Part shown: in pieces, positions 33,521 to 44,199 of the stretch
Layout: each line of letters opens with the position of its first letter
How positions within the stretch are numbered: position 1 is the stretch's first letter
Source: Megaustenia siamemsis
Lineage: Eukaryota > Mollusca > Gastropoda > Stylommatophora > Ariophantidae
NCBI GenBank assembly: GCA_032433765.1
Contig: JAVIAB010000101.1
Location: 65,257,640 to 65,321,639 of the forward strand
Length of the DNA stretch: 64,000 nucleotides
Direction: 5' to 3'
Program-made: the position numbers and the translations under genes
Notes under the pieces: generated by a model
The model's input: only the letters and a program-made list of their open reading frames with translations
Told to the model about the DNA's origin: nothing
The model's database searches: none

Positions 33521-33788
33521 TGATTGAATAGCAGGATTGGTGCACGTTTACATTATTACGATGTGACTCTTGGCAACGACAATACAAAGTCTATGAGCCA
33601 GAACTTGAGAAACTTAGTACCATACGAGGTTCTCGTTTGACAGGTTGAAACAGTAGAGTTTCAGTACAGTCTTATTTTGAAAAAGAAGCCACGAATATAA
33701 ATTTTTGCTTTCTCTTTGTTCTATGCGCAATATGCGAAGGTTTGCTCCTGTGGTCATAGTTTCAATGATATGTCAGATACATACATGT

Positions 33789-34152
33789 AAGTAAGTAAAG
33801 TACCCCCCGTCACGCCAAGTGGCGTATAGGGAAATATGGTGTTAGTGACCCTATATTTTACAGACCTTCAGCACATGATTTTTGGGGTAATGTGGTCGGT
33901 ATTACGCCCGTGCTGCTTTTACTTTCCCAGAAAAAATCCGGTACCCATTTAAGGCTGGGTGAACCCGGAGCCGTCGGTTGGGATCGAACCCTACCCCTTG
34001 TCCGTAGTAGTCCAGTTCACTAACCACTGAGCTATCGCGGCTCCTACTAATTTTTAGGGAATTAGTAAAACCCAGGTGTCCTCGCCAGGATTACGAACCC
34101 CGGCTGTTGCCGTGGTAAGCCAACCGCCTATCGATTGCGCTAACCGGACACC
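33789..34152 (-). mobile_element. Composite SINE with two tRNA-like heads, 15-bp TSD
   Basis: One direct repeat, CAGATACATACATGT, lies at 33774-33788 and 34153-34167 and encloses the whole 364-bp unit. In sense (minus) direction the unit has a first 78-nt tRNA-like head (34152-34075; acceptor GGTGTCC/GGACACC), a 30-nt linker, and a second 78-nt head (34044-33967; acceptor GGAGCCG/CGGCTCC, A box TAGCTCAGTGG, B box GGTTCGATCC). A body of about 175 nt follows, ending GGGGGGTACTTTACTT. The body and second head match the SINE at 62712-62968, which lacks the first head. Confidence 0.85.
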
Positions 34153-34169
34153 CAGATACATACATGTGC

Positions 34170-35298
34170 TGTACAATTAATGACATATTATGTTGTTATC
34201 AGTATAAGTGTGTCGCATTTCTCAAGTAGTCACCATCCGATTCATAAAAACGCTAAGACGGATACAGTGTTGCATTCCGTCAATGAAGAAACCAGACGTC
34301 ATATTCCGAATCCAGATACACACAGCTGCTTACACCTACCCGCCCGGAGCGTACCGGTGTCCATTCAAGGTGTTCATTCAGCTCCGGGATGGAGAAGGAA
34401 ACACCAGGTGATTGCAGAGTGTTGTCCGGTAAAAAAAAAAAGTAAAGTACCCCCCGTCACGCCAAGTGGCGTATAGGGAAATATGGTGTTAGTGACCCTA
34501 TATTTTACAGACCTTCAGCACATGATTTTTGGGGTAATGTGGTCGGTATTACGCCCGTGCTGCTTTTACTTTCCCAGAAAAAATCCGGTGTTGTCCGGTG
34601 GGTGTGGTTAAATGTGGAACTTGAGATGCACGGTACAGCCACTGCTTGTCGACTTATATATCTGTGAGCATTGACGTGATGAAGAATTTCGTGTTTGACT
34701 GGATGAATACGCAACAACTGTGAGCTGAGATTCTGCAACATTGACGCATGGCAATTCGAGATATCGTACTTCCGTGTTACAAAAACATATTTGTGAACTA
34801 CGCCCTCGCAGTCTTACAATATGGCCATACTCACTTTTACCATCGAATCGGTGTTTATAAAATGTCGAGGTAGTTGTGACCTTATATCTATCCATAGCCT
34901 GGTGCTTGTTTTCTAGGTCATAGTGATGTGCTCATGATTTGTCGCAAGTGACAATTTAGTGACGAGAGACTTAGCCTTTCTATTGATATTGTGTCACAAG
35001 ACCCAGACACACTAAATGTCGGTGCTATTTCATTTATCTTCTGCTGTGTACATGAGTCATGTTCCTGACAATCGCCGCTAAATTCCCTAATAGTTATCTT
35101 CTTAATGATTATTACAACATCGGTGCCATCTCGGAGTGCTGTTTTCAGAGTTACAGATTTGGGGCAACATATTTTCTCACCGCACTTGTATCGTAAGGAA
35201 GCAGGTGAATCAATGACAAAGGAACAGAGCATTTGCAATAATATGCGAATGTCAAGCAATATCAATGGTGAATTACATAAACATAACAACAGATACAA
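34170..35298 (-). pseudogene. Decayed non-TE-like coding region, possibly lectin-related
   Basis: Minus-strand frames read in series as one protein-like sequence with a few stops and shifts. From 35298: a hydrophobic Leu-rich start (MYLLLCLCNSPLILLDIRIL), then KCGEKICCPKSVTLKTALRD, IIKKITIREFSGDCQEHDSC, GSCDTISIERLSLSSLNCHL. After a shift near 34920: YDLENKHQAMDRYKVTTTST, FDGKSEYGHIVRLRGRSSQI, CFCNTEVRYLELPCVNV. Below the small SINE: FSIPELNEHLEWTPVRSGRV and YLDSEYDVWFLH. Spaced cysteines in the first part recall SUEL-type galactose/rhamnose-binding lectin domains; that is inference. The absence of introns suggests a retrocopy or an exon fragment. Confidence 0.35.
34431..34587 (-). mobile_element. 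5'-truncated SINE body with 12-bp TSD
   Basis: Carries only the SINE 3' body (sense GGGAAAGTAAAAGCAGCACG to GGGGGGTACTTTACTT), followed in sense by an oligo-T tail. Flanked by GTGTTGTCCGGT at 34419-34430 and 34588-34599. The tRNA head is missing. It interrupts the decayed coding region at 34170-35298. Confidence 0.9.
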
Positions 35299-35584
35299 AT
35301 TGTGTTCGTCCTATATATTGTAAACGGTAATTACTCATACACGCATATCTCACAGTAGTGAGAACATGTTGAGTAAACTAACATCCCATCTATTTTATTC
35401 TTCTAGGTTGTTTATTGTGCAGAGAGGGTAATATCATTCTGATGTAAAACGATCAATATATGTTAAACGTATGTGCTCTTAACATATCGTGACCATCTAG
35501 ATGTTTTAACGACTTATGGAAATAACTAGAACTTAATAGAAGTTCAGTTCTTGTAAATTGATCATTAGCAATGACATTCACCAT

Positions 35585-35880
35585 TTTTGGGCAGGCATTG
35601 AAAAGGAACAACTGCAACGTGCTGTGACAGCTGGAAATATTGAAGGGGAAAGTGGATCAGGAAAAAAGAGGAACAATAAAGGACTATTTAAGAGTTTTTT
35701 TTTTTTTTTTTTTTTTTTTTGTAAAAGGTCACCCACAACATTTAAAAGATGTACACAACGATTGCACATGCTGATGTACACAACGATTACACATGCTGAT
35801 GTACATAACAATTACACATGCTGATGTAGACAATTATATAGAGACATGATCACCAATGCTAACAAACACGATACTTAATA
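35585..35880 (+). pseudogene. RTE-type C-terminal fragment with internal repeats
   Basis: A frame like KEQLQRAVTAGNIEGESGSG parallels the LEYIVTTGKIKG segment of RTE-B. After a T22 run and three copies of a 25-bp unit (GATGTACACAACGATTACAC), it ends RDMITNANKHDT with an ATGATGATAATG tail. It is thus an old RTE copy with later expansions. Confidence 0.6.
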
Positions 35881-36024
35881 ATGATGATAATGACAAAGTA
35901 TTGTGAAGTGATGACGACCTAATGTTTACTTTTGGAGTGCTCTTCCCATGAAGTCACGTATGTATCTAGCTTCTGAATGTCGACCTTCCAAACTGTCATT
36001 GTCATGAGGTTAGTTATTGATTTA

Positions 36025-36640
36025 TTTGTTGGTTATCATGATTGTACCCCGAACATGTCCGTAGATGCAGCATGTCCCGTCCAACGACTACCGACACCAG
36101 CTCCGTGTTGGTTGATACGTCCTCTTATGTGTCCACTAAGCCTCTCGTTTGAGGCTGTTCCTCTCTTTACTCCCATTTACTTCATCCGAAAGACTCCACG
36201 TTTCCCATGCTCAACGAATCATTCAGTATAGAGGCGTGGGTGTAGTTTTGTGACTCGAACTAGATGACTATCTTGGTCACTGCCATCATCTCCATTGTCA
36301 TGCTACTCGTGGTCATAACGTAAGCCCCGCTGTCCTCTTTGACTGTCTAGCCCGCAGATCGTGCAGTTAATGCCCATGTACTCCGTTGGTGTTGTATTAC
36401 GGATCCGTCTGTATAGATGACTGCATCTGCCTCGTCGGTGTTATCCAAAATGAGAGCGTTGACCTGCGCGTCAAACACGAATAGAATCTGCTCTCGGCAC
36501 TTCTTTCTGAGTGTAACAATACACAAGAATGTGCTTCCTAATGACTCAGATACCGATATCCACTCCTCGTCAGTGTTGATACTGGCAAGCCCATATACCT
36601 GTTTGATAACATCTGCGCGGACCAACCATGATTTGCCTCC
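36025..36640 (-). pseudogene. LINE-I copy 2, RNase H fragment
   Basis: The frame 36347-36625 reads DVIKQVYGLASINTDEEWIS and DEADAVIYTDGSVIQHQRST, homologous to LINE-I copy 1. The DNA at 36025-36200 matches the C-terminal region of copy 1 (GTCCGTAGATG, TTGGTTGATACGTCCTCTTA). Part of the RNase H domain is deleted relative to copy 1. Confidence 0.75.
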
Positions 36641-37229
36641 TCTTAGAATGTCATCTATCAGTTAAAGTCTTTGTTTACTTCCTAATTCCGCCACCTTTCA
36701 TTTAGTCCAGCTCGAAATGTTTCTTGCATTGATTTTTTAACTTGTGATTTAATGTATAAAGAAAGAGAGCGTAGGTCAATATACGGACTGAAACAAGAGT
36801 TAGATGCACATGGCCATGAACAGTTTATAAACAAGGGGTGTTTTCTGGATATTGTTAATGTTGAAGAATAAACAATGTAGCGTTTCAGTCTCGGGCTTCA
36901 AGAATAAAACATCAGAACACAAATAAATATAGGGAAGAGCGTAACAAAGATGCACATGCTTACCTGTTAGATAGAATATTGATAGACACGACCCAGAGAT
37001 AATTTAGAGTAAAAAAGAGAAAAAAGATTAAGAACGGACGGTGGTTAATAGTAATGGATAAATCGTCTATGTAGTTAGATAAATGCGGGCTAAGTGATTA
37101 GGACATTTCAACATTGTGATACTTTCAAGTAAATGGTTTGTTTTGCCGTGTACCATTTACACCTTCATGTGAACATTTACTTTTTAGATGGAATAAGTAC
37201 CTAGTCAACTACGATTTAGCTTAGTTCAG
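36641..37229. other. No gene seen
   Basis: AT-rich sequence with no recognisable coding region. Confidence 0.5.
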
Positions 37230-37345
37230 ATACCGGATCATTCTCGCTACACGTCAGACACGCCCATAAGTGTTAGATCTCCCTCCAGGTATACCTCTCA
37301 CCGTGGAGACTGATTACTCCAGTTCTGTGTTCATTTGTTATTTTT
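37230..37345 (-). pseudogene. LINE-I C-terminal scrap
   Basis: Minus-strand translation gives HRTGVISLHGERYTWREI and HLWACLTC, parallel to the TGVVSRWTLRDLL and HLWTSSEC tail of LINE-I copy 1. Confidence 0.5.
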
Positions 37346-37390
37346 CTGTGTCTTCTCTCAAAGCTATCATTTCTGGCGTCTCCGGGTTTG

Positions 37391-38090
37391 ACAAATGTTC
37401 AGGCAGTCTGGGTATGGTTGTAGATTCATGATCATTGACTGACTCATTACTCGCTCTACCTCACTCATGTAATGTTCACGCATTATGGGTATGGTTGTAG
37501 ATTCATGATCATTGACTGACTCATTACTCGCTCTACCTCACTCATGTAATGTTCACGCATTCTGGGTATGGTTGTAGATTCATGATCATTGACTGACTCA
37601 TTACTCGCCCTACCTCTCTCATGTAATGTTCACGCATTATGGGTATGGTTGTAGATTCATGATCATTGACTGACTCATTACTCGCTCTACCTCACTCATG
37701 TAATGTTCACGCATTCTGGGTATGGTTGTAGATTCATGATCATTGACTGACTCATTACTCGCCCTACCTCTCTCATGTAATGTTCACGCATTCTGGGTAT
37801 GGTTGTAGCTTCATGATCATTGCCTAAATCATTACTCGCTATACCACTCTCATGTAATGTTCACGCAGTCTGAATATGGTTGTAGATTCATGATCTTTGA
37901 CTGAATCATTACTCGCTCTACCTCTCTCATGTAATGTCCATGCAGTCCGAGTATGGTTGTAGATTCATGATCATTGCCTGAATCATTACTCGCTCTACCT
38001 ATCTCATGTAATGTTCACGCAGTCTGAGTATGGTTGTAGATTCATAATCATTGCCTCAATCATTACTCGCCCTACCTCTCTCAGCGCATT
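37391..38090. repeat. 77-bp minisatellite, about 9 copies
   Basis: The start of GTTCACGCAT recurs every 77 bp (37474, 37551, 37628, 37705, 37782, 37859, 37936, 38013). Units contain GGTATGGTTGTAGATTCATG and ATTACTCGCTCTACCTC. The first six are very similar; the last ones are more diverged. Confidence 0.96.
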
Positions 38091-38194
38091 CAGAATGTCA
38101 GCACAGGCAATTACACGTTCACCATCCACGGCAGCCCGCCAGCTCGATAATTTGCTTTGAATCCAGAGTGTACAGTGACGAATATGGAACATAT

Positions 38195-38790
38195 ACCAGT
38201 CATTCCTACGTTATTTAGTAACATAAACCACTGCGATCTTTAGTAGAAATAAGCCAGTGTATTCTTTAGTAACATAAACCACTGTGATCTTTAGTAGAAA
38301 TAAACCACTGTATTATTTAGTAACATAAACCACTGTGTTCTTTAGTGGAAATAAGCCACTGTAATCTTTAGTAACACCAACCACTGATGCTCTTTAATAA
38401 CACCAACCATTGTACTCTATAGTGACACCAACCACTGTGTTCTTTAGTGACACCAACCACTGTGTTCTTTAGTAGAAATAAACCAATGTGTTCTTTAGTA
38501 ATACCAACCACAGTGTTCTTTAGTAACACCAACGACTGTGTTCTTTAGTAACACCAACCATTGTGTTCTTTATTAAGACCAACCACTGCGTTCTTTAGTA
38601 ACAACAACCACTGTCTTCTTTAGTGACACCAAACACTATGGTCTTTAGTAACACCAACGACTGTGTTCTTTAGTAACACCAACCACGGTGTTCTTTAGTA
38701 CCACCAACCAATGAGTTCTTTACTAACACCAACCACTATGTTCTTTACTGAGACCAACCACTATGTTCTTTAGCAACACCAACTATGATC
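38195..38790. repeat. 25-bp minisatellite, about 24 copies
   Basis: Unit core TTCTTTAGTAACACCAACCA at a 25-bp period. Early units carry a variant with AGAAATAA in place of AACACCAA. Confidence 0.95.
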
Positions 38791-39396
38791 TCTCTAGAAA
38801 ACAACTGTTTTGAGAGAATATTCTCTTTATGCAACAGCTTTAATCTTTCATTTCAGATTGCAAATCAAACTTTATGGGTAAGTAATGTTAACATTAAAAA
38901 TGGGATTTTTGTGTGTGCAAAAGAAACCTCGAAACTGTTCACTCATTACCAAGTACAGTTTTAACATTCAGCCAATCAAGATAAAGTTGATAATCATGCA
39001 CTGATGTTTACAGCCTGGATAACCAGTCTTGTCATGTGGTAATTAATGTATTATTTCTGATTTGTGTAATAATCAGACATTATGTTATAATGGTAATAGT
39101 CGGCTACTGTGAGCCATAATTATACAAGCATCCATCTTCTGTTGATGTGCCAAACGTTATGTCAAGTTCAAGGGACACAAAGAACATTCACCCACTTGTT
39201 GACCATGTGTGACAGGATAAGCTTATATGGACTTTTCCTGTTTTGTCTTTTAGTACAGAGCATTAAGTTCGTGACACATTGGCTCGATGTTTATTTCTCG
39301 CATACATGGTGGTGAGGTTAGGGCACGACATTTTTGACAATCTCTTTTTCTATGTTACTGTAGCCACTACACCTTGCATTTGACACATAGCATGAC
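38791..39396. other. No gene seen
   Basis: Sequence of mixed composition with no recognised gene. Confidence 0.5.
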
Positions 39397-39456
39397 ACTT
39401 TTCTTTCTCTCCCTCTCTCTCTCTCACTATCTCTCTCACTATTTCTCTCTCTATCT

Positions 39457-39489
<33 letters not shown>
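39397..39489. repeat. CT-rich then (AT)n microsatellite
   Basis: CTCT-rich block 39402-39457 followed by about 32 bp of AT. Confidence 0.93.
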
Positions 39490-39491
<2 letters not shown>

Positions 39492-39849
39492 GTCATTCTC
39501 TCCGGAGAGAGTAATGAAAGAGTTGATAAACATATTGACTGGCCAAGAACACACACATCATTATTATAGGAAATACCTAGTTTATGCAACACCCAAGACG
39601 TCTATGGATATAGCAAAACCCAGGAAAGAACAAGCGTAATCGAATTGATTATAAAATGATAAACAACATACTTAGAAACAGTCTGGTGTGTGAACACTAG
39701 ACCAGGGGTCGATTGAAATACCGATCATGTACCAGTCGTTGGAAAACTTAGAGTTAAATTAAAAACAGCAAAACGAGCATCAGTTAACATCAAGTTAAAT
39801 TTAGATTTACTTTATTCAGACAAGAGGTTCTATCTATTTCTCTTTCGTT

Positions 39850-39966
39850 CGCCTGAAGTATTGTCTATATCTGCAATGTCATTTCTTGTATACATTTTAA
39901 TGTCTTTTGTAATTTTTGCAGTAGCCCATATAGTTTTGTTTTTATTGTTGCATCTGTGGGTCAATG
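39850..39966 (-). pseudogene. LINE-I copy 3, extreme C-terminus
   Basis: The minus strand reads IDATIKTKLYGLLQKLQKTL and CIQEMTLQI, then a stop near 39868, typical of the TKLYG...L..T..FI ending of RNase H LINEs. It is separated from the rest of the copy by the RTE-A insertion that ends at 41439. Confidence 0.7.
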
Positions 39967-41439
39967 AACTCAAACATCAACTTTCATTACATTGCCTAAA
40001 ATGAATGGTGCAGTTGAATGCAGTGACTTTAGAACAATAAACCAAATGCGTCATGTTACAAAAACTTGGTAAAAGTTATACAGGGAAGAATTCATAATAA
40101 AATCAATACTGAATTAGATGTGCAGCAATTTGGATTTAGGGAAAATAGTGTCACAAAAGAAGCCATATTCTGCATGAGAACATCAATCGAAAAGTACACA
40201 GAAGTAAACAAACCAATATATGCCTCCTTCATAGACTACACCAAAGCTTTTGATATAGTACACCATAAACAGCTTATATAATGCCTAAAATAGATACATA
40301 TAGATGACATGGACTTACGACTAATATGTAATATATTTTGGGAACAAATAGCAATAATAAAATATAACAAAGAGACCTCTACACCCATTGATATAAAAAT
40401 AGGAGTAAGACAGGGATACATCATATCACCAAACTTGTTCAATCGATACACTGAGCAAATCTTTAAAAACATCACAGAGATGCCAGGCCCACGAATTAAT
40501 GGAAAGATAATCAGCAACCAAAGATATGCTGACGATACTGTACTACTAGCAGAACATCCTAAAGATCTACAACAATTATTTAATGAAATAAATATGACAA
40601 GTAAAAAAATATGGACTAGATATGAATACCAAAAAGACTAAAACTATGATCATATACAAAGAAAATACTCAAAACCCACAAGTGGATATAAAAAGTGAAA
40701 GAATAGACCTGGAGACAGTTCAGAAATACAACTACCTTGGACATACTTTAACCAGTGATGGAAAGTGTTAAACTGAAATAAACAAAAGAATAGGAATGGC
40801 AAAAAGTAATGTTAATGTCATGAAGAACATACTAACATCAAAACAAATATCTCCAGAGATAAAACTAAGAATAGCAAATAAAGAACTAAAGGCATCAAGA
40901 TGCGTAGAGATGCGAAGCTGCTGTAAAGCTGATGATAATAGTCAATACTAAAATAAAAGAAGAAAAAAAGTGGTATGGTGACAGCGAATAGCAAAATGTT
41001 ATGTCTTCTCAACATTCCTTTATGGCGTAGAAACGTTTACATTAGACAAGAAAACAGAACAGAGAATTAAAGCCTTTGAAATGTGGATATATAGAAGAAT
41101 ATGTAGAATTGTATGGAAGGAAAAGAAAAGAAATGATGAAATGATGTCTTAAAACAACTTTAAATAAAAAGAGAACTACTAATCACAATTCAAACAAGAC
41201 AAATGCGATTTGTGTGCCATGTCAAAAGACACAACAACCTACTAAAAGTAATCCTGGAGGTGAAAATACAAGATAAAAGAGGCACTGGCAGACCAAGACT
41301 AACATGGGCGAGGTACATCAAAAGATGGACAAATCAGCCTATGACAACCAGCGCCATCAAAGCAAGAGACAGAACAGAATGGCGCTCCATGGTAGCCAAC
41401 CTTCGCTGCGGAGATGGCATTTGATGATGATGACGATGA
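39967..41439 (+). mobile_element. RTE-A copy 6, 1.47 kb, inserted in LINE-I, 14-bp TSD
   Basis: Flanks TCTGTGGGTCAATG (39953-39966) and TCTATGGGTCAATG (41440-41453) differ at one base. Frames 40066-40281 and 40309-40641 encode LDVQQFGFRENSVTKEAIF, ASFIDYTKAFDIVHHKQL, IKIGVRQGYIISPNLFNRY and RYADDTVLLAEHPKDL. The C-terminus at 41203-41424 ends RTEWRSMVANLRCGDGI with a (GAT)n tail. Frameshifts and stops separate these. A 107-bp foreign piece lies at 40879-40985. Confidence 0.9.
40879..40985. mobile_element. 107-bp insert of unknown type with 10-bp TSD
   Basis: GAATAGCAAA flanks it at 40869-40878 and 40986-40995, and removing it restores RTE-A continuity (LRIAKCYVFSTFLYG-like). The insert contains CTGATGATAATAG and an A-rich stretch but no family I recognise. 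Confidence 0.75.
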
Positions 41440-41453
41440 TCTATGGGTCAATG

Positions 41454-42860
41454 GATTTTCTTCAGTCTCCTAAATTCAGTGCAATTTTGAAGTATGTGTT
41501 CATCAGTCTAAGGCGCCTGTCCACATGTACAAGTAGTTGAGGTGCCGATCTTGAATTGTGGTACATATGACTGTGGGGTCGATTGTGTCCTGTTCTGAGG
41601 CGCATAATGATAATTTGTTCATATATAATCATATTATGGTAGGCATCTTGCTTTGGGGCCTGTGGTCCTCTGATTGATTTGGTTATCTGTTTCTTATGAT
41701 GGTATGTAACCGGTGCATCTAGTTGTGCGCTTGTCAAACCTTCATTTGCCAACGGCCACAGTCAGATGAGATCTACTGCAGGGCAACACTGTGGTGCTTG
41801 CAGAGTTAAGCCAATAAGGTCTGCCGATGTGGTAATTTTCTGGATTGTATTTGCCTGGAGTTCTGATCTTGCATCTGTTAAAAACACTACATGCTGTGGC
41901 TAAGATTACGGTTTAGCAGTTTTTCTATTGTCATCATTATTGCTTGGATTACTGCATCATAATTGTGACAATATTTCCCTATTGCTATTTTATTCATATT
42001 CTTAGTGTTATTTGGTTACTCTATATAAGCACCTGCTCACCCATTCTTTTATAGATTATGTACTGGTCCATCTATGTACACGCGAATCCATAGGTCTTGT
42101 GGGTATTCTTCATACAGGAAACTGAGAGTTATTGTTTGACGATGTAGACTATTGTGTTCCTCTTTTGTAACTATTCCTTTCACTTCTGTCCGTATTTGTA
42201 TTTATAATCCCGATTCTTTAGTCCAGGGAGTCTTTTCTGGTATGGGAAGTAGGGGGTTAACAACTCTTGGCTTGTCTGGTGTTTGTCTACAAATACGCTT
42301 GACTTGGTGGATGAAACTGCATCGCTTAAGTCGTCGCAATGCAAGATTTTGGAATCGGTACTTCATTGGATGTCTCGGCATGCATGACAATTGTTCTGCC
42401 TGTATCAGCACCTTTGTGTCCCTCTGTTCTCTCAGTGCTGGCATCATCTACAATTTCTCCATCTCCAACACTGGTGTTGATTTCATTGCTCATGTGATGA
42501 CCCTAAGTGCCTGGTTTTATACTTTATCCAGCTCTTGCAGTGTGGTGTTTGATGCTGAGCACTATGCATATGTTCCATGTTCTAAATGTGGGCATATACT
42601 CTGTTGGTAAACTTTACTGAGTATTTTCCCACTCGCACGCCACGTGGTTTCACACAGCTTTCTTTGAATAGCGAACTTCCTCCTTGCTTTTTGGATTGCT
42701 GTTTCAAAGATAGTTTGTTATCAAATGTAATTCCGAGATACGTAGAGTGTGTGAATTCTTTCAAAATCAACTTTTTTTTTAATGAAATTGTAATAAAATG
42801 CAATGAAACATAAAACGCATGACTAAGAAATAATGAGGGAAAGAGATTGAAATGCAACAA
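41454..42860 (-). pseudogene. LINE-I copy 3, thumb to RNase H and tail
   Basis: Reading leftward from 42860: the thumb segment HSTYLGITFDNKLSLKQQ, then (frame 42202-42447) PALREQRDTKVLIQAEQLSC, MPRHPMKYRFQNLALRRLKR and SSFIHQ-like SFIHQVKR, a conserved connector of RNase H LINEs. Below 42150 an RNase H region is decayed (NYDAVIQAIMMTIEKLLN). The frame 41462-41752 holds RLRTGHNRPHSHMYHNSRSA and a Cys-containing tail. It belongs to the same broad class as copy 1 but a different family. Confidence 0.75.
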
Positions 42861-43039
42861 AAGAGAGATCCCAAAGCTATATAAAAAAAAATAAAGAATT
42901 AACTGGAAGAAAAACGTATTTAAAAACTAGATATTTGCGATCAAAGGAAAGATAAATTTTGATTGAACAAGAAAGAATAAGGAAACGATGGATAGAATAC
43001 ATTAAAAGTCTTTAAGATTATAAAAAAAAATAAAGTAAA

Positions 43040-43700
43040 TATGAATGATAATGGGGAAGGACCAAAAATACTCAACGAAGTGGAAGATGCCATGCGCAAT
43101 ATAAAAGCAGGACAAGCTCATGGCTTGATATGGACCAGATATGGGGCACGCAAAAGCAACTTTCCAGAAACAAAAAAAAAAAAACATGAGGAAGATGTCG
43201 TGCAATCCATTTTTGTGTCAAATAGAAACAGGAAAAAGCTTTCTCATATGTAATGTAGAGCCAGGCTTAACATATGTATACAAATCATGAACAACAGGAC
43301 ATCTCTTCAAGAAAATCACTGGAGGCTGTAGAAATGTGGTTTTACAGAAAAATGTTGAGAATATCCTGCACAGCTCAGAAGAATGATACTTGACACATCA
43401 GGTGTGTCAGACTCGTGACATTAAACATCCTGAGAGATTAGATCAGAAATGAAGAGTTAAAAAATTATATTGGAACCAGCTATTGGATATATAAACCTAC
43501 AACAGATTACTGGTTCTATGTATGTTATAAGACACAAGGAACTAAATTTAATACAAAAGAAACGAACACCAGACCAAGAGGTCAACCATGGAAAGAGGTA
43601 TAGCACAAGAAGAGGCCAATAGAAGAGCAAGTAACTGCGAATCATATCTTCCCTCGACGCCGCAAGGCATATAAGGACATAAAGAAAGGAAAGTAAATAC
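43040..43700 (+). pseudogene. RTE-C copy 2, linker and C-terminus with internal loss
   Basis: The frame at 43041 gives LNEVEDAMRNIKAGQAHGL, the reverse-transcriptase approach segment (GKAPG decayed to GQAHG). From about 43250: CNVEPGLTYV and SLEAVEMWFYRKMLRIS-like sequence across stops. The 3' signature CATATCTTCCCTCGACGCCG is followed by an A/G-rich tail. The reverse-transcriptase core is missing. Confidence 0.6.
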
Positions 43701-44199
43701 CTTGTTTTCCTTTACAGTACATGCAATCGATCACCTTTTTCTTTCCACTTGGATATGGCACTTCCTAAACATTTACATTGTTTTCGTTTGCTTTAACTGT
43801 GTGTGTGTTCTGGAATAGTGGATGTCTACACTACTCATGATTAAGTCATTTCACAGAATATATGAAACTAGTCAACTTGATGGCAGATTATGACTATGCA
43901 GTTTAAATGTACATCCAAGAAGATATGTGTTGTTGCTGCGACAGTTAGAACCGTATTAGCTCCCCTTGTAGATGATGTTCTTGAAGCAGTATCCGAACAA
44001 TCCCAACAAGATATGAATGCTCTTATTTATGCTAGCCCGTCTGAGGGCAAAATGTAAAACAACTGAGATCGTAATCATTCGTTGATGATACATAATTGTT
44101 TTCTTGTATGCAGTTTCCTCTGAAAGATGCCCTTCATGAGCCATTTAATTTCCGCATTTACGTTTTTTATTATGTCCTCGTTGCTCGTTTTCATTTTTC
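43701..44199. other. No gene seen
   Basis: Unassigned sequence between RTE-C copy 2 and RTE-A copy 7. Confidence 0.45.

Noticed and set aside
33967..34044. Functional tRNA gene
   Set aside because: The acceptor pairs, but it is joined to a SINE body with a TSD and has relatives at 62712; it is a SINE head.
34075..34152. Second functional tRNA gene
   Set aside because: It lies inside the same TSD as the SINE, its B box is altered (GGTTCGTAATCC) and it runs directly into the linker and second head.
37391..38790. Possible CRISPR array
   Set aside because: Units are directly adjacent tandem repeats without distinct spacers, in a eukaryotic TE context with no cas genes.
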